Shown here one piece after another: positions 17,653 through 26,945 of a DNA stretch of 57,383 nt. Source of the stretch: a bacterium (GTDB lineage Bacteria > ARS69); assembly GCA_025774805.1 (NCBI GenBank), contig JALGZR010000006.1:1-57383 (forward strand), read 5' to 3'. The position numbers were made by a program, and so were the translations under genes. A model generated the notes under the pieces. That model ran no database searches and was not told the origin of the DNA. It saw only the letters and a program-made list of their open reading frames with translations. How positions within the stretch are numbered: position 1 is the stretch's first letter; every line of letters starts with the position of its first letter.

Positions 17653-18752
17653 CGTGTGCTGCGAGTCAGATCCCCCTCCAGCCGGCGGACGCGCTCCGCC
17701 AGCCGCTCGTTCTGCTCCCTCAGCTGAATGACCTCGTTGAGAATCAGGGGCACCAGCTGATCGTAGGAGACCGTGTCGACCCGGCCCTCCTCGTCGTAGC
17801 CCACGAGCTCGGGCATGCTCTCTTCGACCTCCTCGGCGATCAGGCCGAACCGGTTCTTGGCGGTTTCGTCTCCCTTGTAGTCGAAGACCACGGGCCGAAG
17901 GCCGTAGATCCGCTCGGAGTACTCGTCGAGTGGGCGGACGTTCTCCTTGTAGCGCAGACTCGAAGTGAGATATCCCAACTCACCCGCCGACGTGATGTAG
18001 AGGTCTCGCGTGGTGCCGGAGATGCCGTTGCCGTAAACGGTCCGGAAGTACACGGGATCGCAGTACAGGTTCATGATCCCGCTCGTGTGGATCTGGAGAT
18101 AGTCGTTCGAGCCATAGGTGATCATGTACCAGAATCCGGAATCGCTGAAGTTCAGACCGGCCTCCCACGTGTTCGCTCCGCTTCGGAACTCGTGATAGGC
18201 GCGTGAACTCACCTGAGTCGAAACGTGATGGGTGGCATCGCCCTGAACCTGGAGCTTGGCGCCGGGGGACGATGTTCCGATGCCCACGTTGCCCGTGGAG
18301 CGATAGACGTTGGAGCCGCTGATCGTCCAATCGGCGAACGCGCTCGCGTGCTGCCCGTCGAGCCGGTCGGCGTTCGAGGCTGAATATGCGTATGCCGAGC
18401 TGCCGATCGGCAGCCGGGGATCGAGCGGCGTCCCCTCGACCGTGACGGCGAGGTAGCGGATGGACCCATCGAAGATCCCCGGACTGAGCGGGATTGCCGG
18501 ATTCCCGGCTCCCAGAAGCACCGACGCGATGCCGTTGTCGGGAAGGACGGCGTGATTCTCAGGACCCCAGAGGGAGAGCCCCCCGGTCTCCAGATCGTAG
18601 ATCTCGAAGACCAGGGCCACCGAGTCCGTCACCGGGGCGCCGGTGGAATCGGTGAGGTTGATCTGAAACGGCATCACGTCCGGTGCCTGGGCGAAGGCCC
18701 CGGCGACCAGAGTCACCGAGAGGAGAGTCGAGATCGCGGTCGCGGTTCTCAT
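17649..18752 (-). CDS. Secreted protein with C-terminal S74 intramolecular chaperone
   Basis: The 367-residue product has a signal peptide, the same N-terminal domain as its paralogue, then a tail-spike-like section (GNVGIGTSSPGAKLQVQGDA). A Peptidase_S74 domain occupies about the last 110 residues: SSLRYKENVRPLDEYSERIYGL, FGLIAEEVEESMPELV and VSYDQLVPLILNEVIQL, ending in a coiled coil. In phage tail spikes this domain drives trimerisation and cuts itself off using a Ser-Lys pair; the S and K of SSLRYK fit. No phage genes are nearby, so this is a cellular surface protein. Confidence 0.82.
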   Translation of the reverse strand: MRTATAISTLLSVTLVAGAFAQAPDVMPFQINLTDSTGAPVTDSVALVFEIYDLETGGLSLWGPENHAVLPDNGIASVLLGAGNPAIPLSPGIFDGSIRYLAVTVEGTPLDPRLPIGSSAYAYSASNADRLDGQHASAFADWTISGSNVYRSTGNVGIGTSSPGAKLQVQGDATHHVSTQVSSRAYHEFRSGANTWEAGLNFSDSGFWYMITYGSNDYLQIHTSGIMNLYCDPVYFRTVYGNGISGTTRDLYITSAGELGYLTSSLRYKENVRPLDEYSERIYGLRPVVFDYKGDETAKNRFGLIAEEVEESMPELVGYDEEGRVDTVSYDQLVPLILNEVIQLREQNERLAERVRRLEGDLTRSTR

Positions 18753-18771
18753 GACGGTACCTTTCCCTCCG

Positions 18772-20607
18772 TTAGCGCAGGATCAGAACCTTGCGCACGG
18801 TTTCGAATTCTCCGGTCTTGGCCCGAACGAAGTAGACGCCGGCGGCGACCGCTCGGCCCGAGTCGTTCTTTCCCGTCCACGTCACGCGGTGGATCCCTCG
18901 ATCGAGCGGCCCACCGAGGAGCGTGCGAACGAGGCGGCCCCGGATGTCGTATACGCGGAGGTCGACGTGCGTCGGCTCCGGGACCGCCAGAGCGACGGAC
19001 GTGCCGCTCGGGCGCCGGAACGGGTTGGGGCCGACGGTCAGGTCGAAGTCCGTGATCGCTCGGGCGAGATCCTCCGAGATCCTCTCGACGAACGAGGGCG
19101 AGCCGGCGACCAAGTGCCAGCTCCGAACGGCTCCCGTGGATCCGGACGTTCCCCGCAGGACGTGACCGTCCCGCAGATCCCACTCGACCGTGCCGTACGC
19201 CCCGAGTGCCTGGAGGCGCCAACCCACGGGCAGGGTCTCCCATCCCTCGAACTCGACTCGGTACGGCGCGTCCCGAAGATCGGTGGAGAGCTCCATGGTC
19301 CAGGTCGCGCCGTCCCGGTCGACCGAGCGGTAGTCGATCAGGAGGGTCGATCCGTCCTCGGCCCGGAAGGAGAGGCCCACGAAGTCCCCGGGCGGATTCG
19401 GTGCGTCGGAGAAGTCGAGCCCGTCTCTGTCGTCCGTCGCGGAACCCCGCATGCCGAACCGATTGCCCGCGTCGCGGCGGTCTCCCGCCAGAGCGGTGGC
19501 CTGAATGCTCCATCCCTCCTCGCCTTCGGTCAGCGCCCAGGGGCGGGGATCCGCCGAGCGCCCGGACGGGGGGATCGGAGCTCCCGCAGGGATCGTGATG
19601 ATCTGTGGGGACGCGGACGTGTTCTGGATCCAGTAGCCCTTTCCCGGCTGGAGCGTGGTCTGGAAGGGTACGTAGCCCGAGCCGTCGTGACCGTGCAGGT
19701 TTGCCACCACGCCGGCGGGGAGGACGACGCTACTGAAGGGGACGTCGAAGAAGAACGGGTTCGCGATCTGATTGAATCCCGGACGGAGTGAGATCGAGTA
19801 GTCGCCGGAGAGATCCGTGGACTGACCGGTCACGCGAATCGACTGCGCCCCTCTCGCGATGATCCAGAAGCCCTGTCCGGGCGACGCGTCCGCGGCGTCG
19901 GCACCCTCGACGTATGCGTTTCCGTTCCACGTTCCGTAGCGCCACTGGGAGATGTCGTAGGAGCCGAGCTCGTCGAACACCGCGAGAGGATCGTCGTTCG
20001 CCGCGACCATCGGCAGACCCGCGAGCGCGTATGTCTCGGCCTGGAGATCGAACACCGAGAGGTTTGTGAGTCCGACCGCGAGGCTCGCGAACCCCGACGG
20101 GGGAATGCGGGTCGTGAAGCTCGCGTCCCGAGCTTCGACGAAGTACTGAACGCCGGTCTTCGTCATCGAACTGGCGGGAATCGTCGCCTGCCACTCTCCA
20201 CCACCCGGCGAGACCTCCGTCATGTCGGCCCCGATGATGTCCGTGTCCCCGCCCTTCCGATGGTACAGCCTCGCCCCGATGACCTGCTGGTCGTCTTGAA
20301 GGAGAGCGGTGATCGTGACCGCGGCCCCCGCCGGCCCCGAGGCCGCGGGAAGTGACCCGGTCGGACCGCGCTGGTTCAAGAGAGACGGGAAGCCAATGAA
20401 AACCTCGTACGCGCTCGATCCCGCGGAACCGACCACGGGCGAGCCCCCCGAAGCGATCGCGGCGTGAGACGCGGACGCCGTGGTGCCCCCGACCGACCCG
20501 AACGCGTACGACCGAAGTGAGTACGACTGCGCCCCGGCCTTCTCGGAACACGCAATCAGCACGATAGGCGCACTCGCGACCGCGATGGCCCGACCGAACC
20601 GATTCAC
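18772..20607 (-). CDS. Large secreted protein with FlgD-like C-terminal module
   Basis: The 611-residue product starts with a signal peptide (MNRFGRAIAVASAPIVLIA); a Cys there could be a lipobox variant, but this is not clear. The middle is beta-rich. The last 90 or so residues (VGPNPFRRPSGTSVALAVPE to VYFVRAKTGEFETVRKVLILR) are the FlgD-type immunoglobulin-like module seen at the ends of many secreted proteins in FCB bacteria, where it often serves sorting or anchoring. Start GTG 20607 follows GAGGAGG. It lies just downstream of nothing on its own strand but precedes the S74 gene by about 20 bases, so co-transcription is plausible. Confidence 0.8.
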   Translation of the reverse strand: MNRFGRAIAVASAPIVLIACSEKAGAQSYSLRSYAFGSVGGTTASASHAAIASGGSPVVGSAGSSAYEVFIGFPSLLNQRGPTGSLPAASGPAGAAVTITALLQDDQQVIGARLYHRKGGDTDIIGADMTEVSPGGGEWQATIPASSMTKTGVQYFVEARDASFTTRIPPSGFASLAVGLTNLSVFDLQAETYALAGLPMVAANDDPLAVFDELGSYDISQWRYGTWNGNAYVEGADAADASPGQGFWIIARGAQSIRVTGQSTDLSGDYSISLRPGFNQIANPFFFDVPFSSVVLPAGVVANLHGHDGSGYVPFQTTLQPGKGYWIQNTSASPQIITIPAGAPIPPSGRSADPRPWALTEGEEGWSIQATALAGDRRDAGNRFGMRGSATDDRDGLDFSDAPNPPGDFVGLSFRAEDGSTLLIDYRSVDRDGATWTMELSTDLRDAPYRVEFEGWETLPVGWRLQALGAYGTVEWDLRDGHVLRGTSGSTGAVRSWHLVAGSPSFVERISEDLARAITDFDLTVGPNPFRRPSGTSVALAVPEPTHVDLRVYDIRGRLVRTLLGGPLDRGIHRVTWTGKNDSGRAVAAGVYFVRAKTGEFETVRKVLILR

Positions 20608-20875
20608 GGCGACACCTCCTCGCACTCCGAAGTGCCCCACGGACAGGAGTCCCGTGACTGTCACGAGACCCGAAGATGGACTCGCACCATGACACCCACT
20701 GAGCAGCCCCATGTCAAGGGAGGACCGGAAGCCGATTCGATCCGGACGGGTCGGAGCCCGTGCCCGCTCGGCGGGAGGGTCGGCTGCCCGCCCGCGACCG
20801 GCGGTGACCCGGAAAGGGTGCTTTGCCGGCCCGTCCACACCCGGGGGCGCCCCGTCACCCCCGGGTCGGGACCGG

Positions 20876-20904
20876 TTGAATTGCGGCCCCGAGAGGTCTA
20901 TCCT
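20876..20904 (+). promoter_or_regulatory. Sigma-70-type promoter for the secreted protein at 20967
   Basis: TTGAAT, a 17-base spacer, and TATCCT. The predicted start is about 55 bases before the ATG. Confidence 0.55.
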
Positions 20905-20966
20905 GATCCTGCGGGGGGAATGCCGTCCGCGACGCTCACATCCCCCTTTTCAGAGGTTGTGACATC

Positions 20967-21773
20967 ATGACCCTGAAGACAATCAGCCCGACAATCACTC
21001 CGATCACCGAACTGTTCCGAACTCGATGGGCCGCCGGTCTCGTGACGCCGGCCTGGATCCTCGCGACTTTTTCTCTCGCGTTCGCCGGCGGCTATCCGCC
21101 GTGCATCTTGCCGGACAACGGAACCGGCACCGTAACGTTGCCCGATCCGGATTGCAGCTATGTCAGTCCGGACGACTTTCACAATATCGTCAACGGCCTG
21201 CCGCCCGGAAGCACGATCCTCATCACGGCGGTCTACCGCGACTTCGTCTGCCAGGAGCCGGGCATCCCTCAGGAGCTCTGCAACTCTCCGGGAGGTTCGC
21301 TCGGGGGAGAGGTCGAGACCTTCGACGCGATCCTGGACATGGAGATGGTGGGCATGGGCGATCTCGAAGGTTTTGTCCGATCGATCGACGTCCCGATCAG
21401 CTGCGTGGTGGAAGCCGGACCCCGCGTCCCGGGAGACCCGGTCCAGTCGTTTCCCACGGAGTTGGTCCAGCTCCAGGGCGCGATCTACGGTGACCTCGAT
21501 TTCGACATCCTGGCGATCCGCGCCGGGCGCAACTACGGTTTGAACAGCCCCGGGCACACGACCCTGACCCGCGAGAACGGCGTCGGGGATGACTTCCTCG
21601 TCGACAGCTACTTCGACGTTCTCTACGAGATCGATTTCCAGGGAGCGTCGGGGAGCGTCCTGGCGGGCATGGGGGGAACGACCCAGGGCGCCGTGCGAAT
21701 GGTATCGGCCGGCCCGGGACCGGTGGCCACGACGCCCGAGTCGTGGGGCCGGATCAAGTCGATCTACCGGTGA
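20967..21773 (+). CDS. Secreted protein of unknown function
   Basis: The 268-residue product has an unusually long N-terminal region before a hydrophobic signal (AAGLVTPAWILATFSLAFAGG). The mature part contains paired cysteines and a C-terminal section (GDDFLVDSYFDVLYEIDFQGASGSVLAGMGGTTQGAVRM) of a kind often seen in secreted proteins of Planctomycetes and related groups. No catalytic motif is visible. The gene has its own likely promoter and is divergent from the FlgD-tailed protein. Confidence 0.7.
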   Translation: MTLKTISPTITPITELFRTRWAAGLVTPAWILATFSLAFAGGYPPCILPDNGTGTVTLPDPDCSYVSPDDFHNIVNGLPPGSTILITAVYRDFVCQEPGIPQELCNSPGGSLGGEVETFDAILDMEMVGMGDLEGFVRSIDVPISCVVEAGPRVPGDPVQSFPTELVQLQGAIYGDLDFDILAIRAGRNYGLNSPGHTTLTRENGVGDDFLVDSYFDVLYEIDFQGASGSVLAGMGGTTQGAVRMVSAGPGPVATTPESWGRIKSIYR

Positions 21774-21803
21774 TTTCACGGTTTCCGCGCCCCCGGGGTT
21801 CCC

Positions 21804-21832
21804 TTGACATTTTTCGTAGGCCTGCCTAGCCT
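21804..21832 (+). promoter_or_regulatory. Sigma-70-type promoter for the lipoprotein/LysM pair
   Basis: A perfect -35 TTGACA, a 17-base spacer, and TAGCCT. The lipoprotein start is about 130 bases downstream. Confidence 0.55.
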
Positions 21833-21961
21833 GCCTGCACTTCGGGACGGAGGAGAGGGCCGGCGAAGTCTTCGCGGGTTTCTCCGCCCCGGCGATCCCG
21901 GACTGCGCGCTCTCCGCGCGAGCCGGCAGAGAGATGGGCAGAGAGAAGGAGGTGCGGGCCG

Positions 21962-22240
21962 ATGCTCGCCAAGCCCCGGAAGAAGCTCGCCTCCCTGGTG
22001 GCGGTCGTTGCGCTGGCTGCCGTGGGTGCGGGCTGTGGATCGAATCCTCCCTGTGAGACCGACCTGTCCCAAGTGGACAAGGCCCGGAGTGAAGCCAAGG
22101 CCGCCGAGATGAAGCTCGAAGAGGCCCAATCGCAGAAGGCGCAGCTCGAGCGGCAGATTGCCGACGAAAAGGCGCGCCACGGTGAGCTCGAAGCCAAGAA
22201 GGCCGAGCTCGAGGCGAAGATCGAGGAGCTGGGGCGTTGA
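21962..22240 (+). CDS. Small coiled-coil lipoprotein
   Basis: The 92-residue product has a lipoprotein signal with lipobox VGAGC and then an almost continuous heptad-rich helix (KARSEAKAAEMKLEEAQSQK and onward). This resembles Lpp-type or outer-membrane spacer lipoproteins. AAGGAGG precedes ATG 21962. It is followed 29 bases later by a LysM protein, so the pair may link the outer membrane and peptidoglycan. Confidence 0.8.
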   Translation: MLAKPRKKLASLVAVVALAAVGAGCGSNPPCETDLSQVDKARSEAKAAEMKLEEAQSQKAQLERQIADEKARHGELEAKKAELEAKIEELGR

Positions 22241-22269
22241 CCCCCGCGTCGGAAAGGAGCGAAGCAGCG

Positions 22270-22965
22270 ATGAAGACCGCAAACCTCCTCCGGCGCGCCG
22301 CCGTTCTGATCGGAACGGGGTTGCTCGTTTTGAGCACGGCGGTCGTGGCGGGGGCCGAAGACTGGGACATCTCCTCCGGCGACTTCCTCTCGCCGGACGA
22401 GTACAAGAAGCTCTCCGAGGAGGAGGCGCAGGCGTACTGCGAGTCGTTGTCGCAGGAGATCGACATCCAGAACGACAACACCGCGGCGGCGAACGCGAAG
22501 CTGTCGGACATCGATGCCGAGATCGACGCGCTCAAGCGCCAGCTCGCCGACGCGCGGGCCGCGAACGATCCCCTGAGCGCCGAGATCGCCGAGCTCGAGC
22601 GGAAGCTGAAGGAGCTGGGCACGCTGCCTCGTTCCTATACGGTCAAGCCCGGGGACTACCTCATCAAGATTTCGGGGATGCCCCGCATCTACAGTGACGA
22701 GGCCCGCTGGAAGCGGATCTTCCGGGCGAACCGCGACAAGATCGATGATCCGAACCTGATCTACCCCGACCAGATCTTCCTGATTCCCCGGGACGTGCCC
22801 AGCACGCACACCGTGGTCGAGGGCGAGTCGCTCGCCATCATCTCCGGCTACTGGGAGGTCTACGGCGATCGCTCCCAGTGGCAGCGGCTCTACGAGGGGA
22901 ACGACGACAAGATCTCCGATCCGAACATCATCACCCCGGGAATGACGCTCCGGATTCCGCGGTAG
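22270..22965 (+). CDS. Secreted protein with coiled coil and two LysM-like domains
   Basis: The 231-residue product has a signal peptide ending VVAGAEDW, a coiled coil (about residues 55-115), then two LysM-like peptidoglycan-binding repeats: SYTVKPGDYLIKISGMPRIY to YPDQIFLIPRD, and HTVVEGESLAIISGYWEVYGD to TPGMTLRIPR. ATG 22270 follows AAAGGAG. It forms a pair with the lipoprotein just upstream and ends before a bidirectional terminator. Confidence 0.85.
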   Translation: MKTANLLRRAAVLIGTGLLVLSTAVVAGAEDWDISSGDFLSPDEYKKLSEEEAQAYCESLSQEIDIQNDNTAAANAKLSDIDAEIDALKRQLADARAANDPLSAEIAELERKLKELGTLPRSYTVKPGDYLIKISGMPRIYSDEARWKRIFRANRDKIDDPNLIYPDQIFLIPRDVPSTHTVVEGESLAIISGYWEVYGDRSQWQRLYEGNDDKISDPNIITPGMTLRIPR

Positions 22966-23018
22966 GGAGAGAAGCTCCGGGCCCGGGCGGTGAGCCGGTC
23001 CGGTTCGAGACGCGAGAC

Positions 23019-23044
23019 GGCCCCGGCGTGGTCACGCCGGGGCC
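23019..23044. terminator. Bidirectional terminator hairpin
   Basis: A 12-bp stem GGCCCCGGCGTG/CACGCCGGGGCC with a 2-base centre, between the convergent LysM and protease genes. Confidence 0.65.
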
Positions 23045-23075
23045 GCCTCCATCACCGACATGCTTGCGGACGCGC

Positions 23076-24644
23076 TCACCGGACGAGCGTGATCTTCACC
23101 GTCTCGACCCGGTCGTCGACCCGGGTCCGCACGAAGTAGAGACCCGGGGCGGCCGCGCGTCCCCGGTCGTCTCGGCCGTCCCACGACGCCTCCTGGGGTC
23201 CCCCGGTGCGGATCCCGTCGACGATCCGACGCACGCGCCGTCCCGAGACGTCGTACACGGTCATCGTCACCCAGCTCATCGCGGGCAGGGCGTAGCGGAC
23301 GACCGTTCCTCCGCGCGTCGGATTGGGACGGGCCTCGACCTCGAGCGACGTCGTCGCGGCCACCCTCCGGTCGGGAGCCGAGGTCGCGGCGAGGAACGCC
23401 TGCAGGGTCGCGCGGAGATTGACCCTCCCGTGACCGAAGTACTCGTCCCAGCCGGGAGTGTCCTCGCCGGGGGGACCGACCTGGTCCTCGGCCCCGGCGG
23501 CGAGAATCAATCGGATCTGCCGCGTCCGCAGGTCGGGGTTCAGCCCCCGGAGGATGCTCACGATGCCCGCCGTGACCGGCGTCGCCGCCGAGCACCCGCC
23601 GAAGAACGAGTATCCGTCCGCGGACGTATCGTACCGCACGGTGACGATATTGTCGGCCGGCGCGACGAACTCGAGCTTCTGTCCCGTGCCCGAGTACCAC
23701 GCGCGCTCATCAGTGTTCGTAGTCGCCCCGATCGAGATCGAGTGGTTGGAGGCCCCCGGCCAGGAGACGTCGGCGTCTCCGATTCCGCCGTTGCCGGCGC
23801 AGGCCACGTTGATCGCGCCCGCCAGCTTCGCGTTCTTGAGAGTGATATCCAGAGCGGACCCGAATCCGCCGGGGTAGTTGATGAGGCTCATGCTGATCAC
23901 GTCGGCGCCGTTCGCGCTCGCCCAGTCGATGCCGTCGAGGAGGTCCGACGTGGAACCGAAGCCGTCGTCGCGGAGCACCTTGACGGGCAGGATCATGCAG
24001 AAGTGATCCACGCCCGCCACCGAAAAGGCGTTGTTCGCGTTCGCGGCGAGCAGGCCGGTAGCGTAGGTCCCGTGGCTATGGTCGTCCTCCGGATCGGCGT
24101 CGTCGTTCACGAAGTCCCACCCGGGCAGGATCCGCCCGGCGAACTCCGGGTGGTCCGAGTCGATTCCCGAGTCGAGCACGGCCACGACCACCGAGGAGCT
24201 GCCCCGTGTGTGATCCCAGCCCGCCTCGGACTCCAGATCCGCTCCCGGCGTTCCGCCGAACTGCCCGGTGTTCCGGTGATGCCAGAGAAACGCCCACTGG
24301 CTGTCGTCGGGGGTGAATCCCCCCTCTCCGTAGTAGTCGGGCTGGACGAAGGCGACGGACGGATGGGCTTCGTATCCCGCGTACCGGTCCGCCAGCGCGT
24401 CGGGCTCGTCGATGCGGACGAGGTCCATCCGGCCGCGGGCCAGCTTGCGGACGACCTCCGCCCCGAGCCCCGCGTGGACCGCGGACTGGACCGCCGCGGG
24501 AGTTCCCTCCCGGAACCCGACGATCAGCAGGCCGGGCACGTGGGGGTGGCCCTCCACCCAGAGAGCGCTCGCACTCCCGGGAAGCAAGAGCAAACCGAGT
24601 GCGAAGACGATCCATTCCCTTCTCACCGGCGGCTTCCCACTCAT
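23076..24644 (-). CDS. Secreted subtilisin-like (S8) serine protease with FlgD-like end
   Basis: The 522-residue product has a signal peptide, a short propeptide-like region, and the S8 domain with Asp in VAVLDSGID, His in HSHGTYATGLL, the oxyanion Asn in ACAGNGG and Ser in FFGGCSAATPVTAG. The usual GTSMAAP is GCSAATP, but the Ser is kept. A FlgD-like module of about 90 residues ends the protein (ARPNPTRGGTVVRYALP to LYFVRTRVDDRVETVKITLVR), matching the end of the 18772-20607 protein. ATG 24644 follows AAAGGAG. It is likely exported and surface-sorted. Confidence 0.9.
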   Translation of the reverse strand: MSGKPPVRREWIVFALGLLLLPGSASALWVEGHPHVPGLLIVGFREGTPAAVQSAVHAGLGAEVVRKLARGRMDLVRIDEPDALADRYAGYEAHPSVAFVQPDYYGEGGFTPDDSQWAFLWHHRNTGQFGGTPGADLESEAGWDHTRGSSSVVVAVLDSGIDSDHPEFAGRILPGWDFVNDDADPEDDHSHGTYATGLLAANANNAFSVAGVDHFCMILPVKVLRDDGFGSTSDLLDGIDWASANGADVISMSLINYPGGFGSALDITLKNAKLAGAINVACAGNGGIGDADVSWPGASNHSISIGATTNTDERAWYSGTGQKLEFVAPADNIVTVRYDTSADGYSFFGGCSAATPVTAGIVSILRGLNPDLRTRQIRLILAAGAEDQVGPPGEDTPGWDEYFGHGRVNLRATLQAFLAATSAPDRRVAATTSLEVEARPNPTRGGTVVRYALPAMSWVTMTVYDVSGRRVRRIVDGIRTGGPQEASWDGRDDRGRAAAPGLYFVRTRVDDRVETVKITLVR

Positions 24645-24782
24645 CTCGCGCTCCTTTCCGGGGGTGCCGGGGGCACGTCGTCCTGGCTTGCCCTCGCGAT
24701 GAGTCCAGCATAGCGAGGCGGCACCGGCCGCTTCAAGCGGACCGGGCCTCCTCGCCCCGCGGCCCCCGGTCCCGGCTCCTCT

Positions 24783-24817
24783 GTTCGATATCGAACGGCT
24801 CCGTCCGGAACCGGACG
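24783..24817. promoter_or_regulatory. Two palindromes, candidate activator sites
   Basis: GTTCGATATCGAAC (24783-24796) and CGTCCGGAACCGGACG (24802-24817) are both perfect palindromes, 50-85 bases upstream of the sigma-54 promoter. Position fits enhancer sites for the NtrC-type protein encoded in the same operon. Confidence 0.5.
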
Positions 24818-24865
24818 TTCGGGACGCCCGAAACCCCGCGTCCGCCCCCGCAATCCGCAGATTCT

Positions 24866-24882
24866 CTGGCACGGTCGTTGCG
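24866..24882 (+). promoter_or_regulatory. Sigma-54 promoter of the efflux/two-component operon
   Basis: CTGGCACGGTCGTTGC matches the TGGCACG-N4-TTGC consensus, with GG at 24868-24869 and GC at 24880-24881. The predicted start is about 65 bases before the first gene. Confidence 0.8.
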
Positions 24883-24958
24883 GTGCCATGAACCGGTCTC
24901 CCGAACCGGGCTCGGAACGCGCCCCCCTTTCTCGACACGGCTCGACACGGAGAGTCCC

Positions 24959-26215
24959 ATGTCTTCCATGGATCGCCCCCTCGACGAAGCCGTCCGAAGG
25001 CGGCGCACGATCCGACGGGCGGCGGTCGGGATCGGGATCGTGGGGGGCGCGGTGGCTGCGTTCGTCATCGTGCTGGGGTGGATCCGTCCCTCGATCGACT
25101 TGGCGCGGCACCGGGTCGGAGTCGTCGACCGCGGGCCGATCGAGGCGACGATCACCGCGATCGGCCACGTCGTGCCCCGGCACGAGCAGGTGCTGACGAG
25201 CCCGATCGACTCCCGCGTGGAACGGATTCATCTCACCCCGGGGGCGGCGGTCGCTCCCGGAGAGCCGATCGTCTCCCTCGCCGTCGAGGAGGCGGACCGC
25301 GAGCTCGAGAAGCTCGACGAGCAGATCGCGCTCCAGGAAAACGCCCGCCGCCGCGCCCGCCTGTCCCTCGAGAGCACGATCGGCGATCTCGAGAGCCGCC
25401 GTCGCATCAAGGAGCTCGAGCTGAGATCGCACGAGCTCGACGTCGAGAAGAACCGTCGTCTCCACGAAGCGGGATTGATCACCGAGGACGCCCTTCGCGG
25501 CGCCGAGACCGACGCCGCCCGCGCGCGGATCGAGCTCGAGCAGCTCGCCACGCGCATGGACACCGAGCGGCGCTCCCTGGAGGCGGAGCTCGAGAAATTG
25601 AACCTCGAGGTGGAGATCCTCCGAAAGGACCGAGCCGACGCCGCCGATCGCCGCCGTCGCGCCGTCGCGTCATCCGACCGCGACGGCATCCTCACCTGGG
25701 TCGTCGCCGACGAGGGAGCCGCGGTGGTCCGTGGAGCGGAGCTGGCCCGCGTCGCGGATCTCAGCTCCTTCCGGGTGGAGGCCACGGTGTCCGACGTCCA
25801 CGCGGAGCAGGTCGAGGCCGGTCTCCCGGCCACGATCCGGGTCGGCGATCGCCTCTTGCGCGGGCGCGTCAGCTCCGTGCGTCCGGCCGTCGAGAACGGC
25901 GCGGTCGCGTTCGAGGTCGACCTCGCCGAGGCCTCTCACTCCGCCCTCCGTCACAATCTTCGGGTCGACGTCCACCTCGTCACCGATCGACGGGAGGACG
26001 CTCTCCGCCTCCCCCGCGGAGAGGTCGTCCACGTCCCGGGGGAGGGGCGGTGCGTCTTCGTGCTGCGAGGCGACACCGCCGTTAGGACCCCCGTCGAGCT
26101 CGGTCTGACGAGCTTCGAAGCCCGCGAGGTCGTGAGCGGTCTCCGCGAAGGGGATCGCGTTCTTCTCTCCGACATGTCCAACCACGCCCACGTCCGTGAG
26201 GTGCGAATCCGATGA
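24959..26215 (+). CDS. MacA/HlyD-like periplasmic adaptor of an ABC efflux system
   Basis: The 418-residue product has an N-terminal membrane anchor (about residues 20-45), a lipoyl-like half (GHVVPRHEQVLTSPIDSRVERI), a long coiled-coil hairpin (about residues 110-230), then lipoyl and beta-barrel parts (ILTWVVADEGAAVVRGAELARV). It would bridge the inner-membrane transporter and an outer-membrane channel. ATG 24959 follows GGAGAG; ATG 24968 is an alternative. It overlaps the ATPase gene by 4 bases and leads a five-gene operon. Confidence 0.85.
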   Translation: MSSMDRPLDEAVRRRRTIRRAAVGIGIVGGAVAAFVIVLGWIRPSIDLARHRVGVVDRGPIEATITAIGHVVPRHEQVLTSPIDSRVERIHLTPGAAVAPGEPIVSLAVEEADRELEKLDEQIALQENARRRARLSLESTIGDLESRRRIKELELRSHELDVEKNRRLHEAGLITEDALRGAETDAARARIELEQLATRMDTERRSLEAELEKLNLEVEILRKDRADAADRRRRAVASSDRDGILTWVVADEGAAVVRGAELARVADLSSFRVEATVSDVHAEQVEAGLPATIRVGDRLLRGRVSSVRPAVENGAVAFEVDLAEASHSALRHNLRVDVHLVTDRREDALRLPRGEVVHVPGEGRCVFVLRGDTAVRTPVELGLTSFEAREVVSGLREGDRVLLSDMSNHAHVREVRIR

Positions 26216-26937
26216 ACATCGCCACCGCCGCTCCCGGCGCCCTCGCCCGTTCCACCTCGACCGGCCCGCCGGCGATCCGTCTGCGGGGGGTCGAGAAGAT
26301 CTACCGGACCGACCGGATCGAGACGATCGCTCTGAGCGATTTCGATCTCGAGATTCGCGAAGGAGAGTTCGTCTCGGTGATGGGGCCCTCCGGCTCCGGA
26401 AAGAGCACGCTCTTGAACCTCATCGGTCTTCTCGACTCTCCGACGAAGGGGACCATCGCGATCGCGGGTACGGATGTCCGCGACACCGGAGATCGAGCTT
26501 TGGCCCGCTTCCGGAACGAGAAGATCGGGTTCGTCTTCCAGACCTTCCACCTCATCGACGACCTGAACGTGCTCGACAACGTCGAGCTGCCGCTGCTCTA
26601 CCGGGGAACCCCGGGCGCGAAGCGCCGCGCGCTCGCCCGGGAGGCGCTGGAGAGAGTCGATCTCGCCGCGCGCATGCACCACTTCCCCCACCAGCTCTCG
26701 GGGGGCCAGCGGCAGCGGGTCGCGATCGCCCGGGCGATCGTCGGCCGTCCCGAGATCCTCCTCGCGGACGAGCCCACCGGGAATCTCGACAGCGGCATGG
26801 GGGAGGAGATCCTCCGGATTCTCGAGGGTCTCAACCGGGATCAGGGGACCACGATCGTGATGGTCACGCACGCGCCCGACCTCGCGCAGCGCACCGAGCG
26901 CACGATCCGGATCTTCGACGGCCGGCAGGTCATGTAG
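26212..26937 (+). CDS. MacB/LolD-type ABC transporter ATP-binding protein
   Basis: The 241-residue product has Walker [10 protein letters not shown], a Q-loop ([15 protein letters not shown]), the signature [15 protein letters not shown], Walker [13 protein letters not shown] and the H-loop (MVTHAPDLA). It energises the two permeases that follow. ATG overlaps the adaptor stop (ATGA), so translation is probably coupled. Confidence 0.93.
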   Translation: MNIATAAPGALARSTSTGPPAIRLRGVEKIYRTDRIETIALSDFDLEIREGEFVSVMGPSGSGKSTLLNLIGLLDSPTKGTIAIAGTDVRDTGDRALARFRNEKIGFVFQTFHLIDDLNVLDNVELPLLYRGTPGAKRRALAREALERVDLAARMHHFPHQLSGGQRQRVAIARAIVGRPEILLADEPTGNLDSGMGEEILRILEGLNRDQGTTIVMVTHAPDLAQRTERTIRIFDGRQVM

Positions 26938-26945
26938 GAGGGAAC

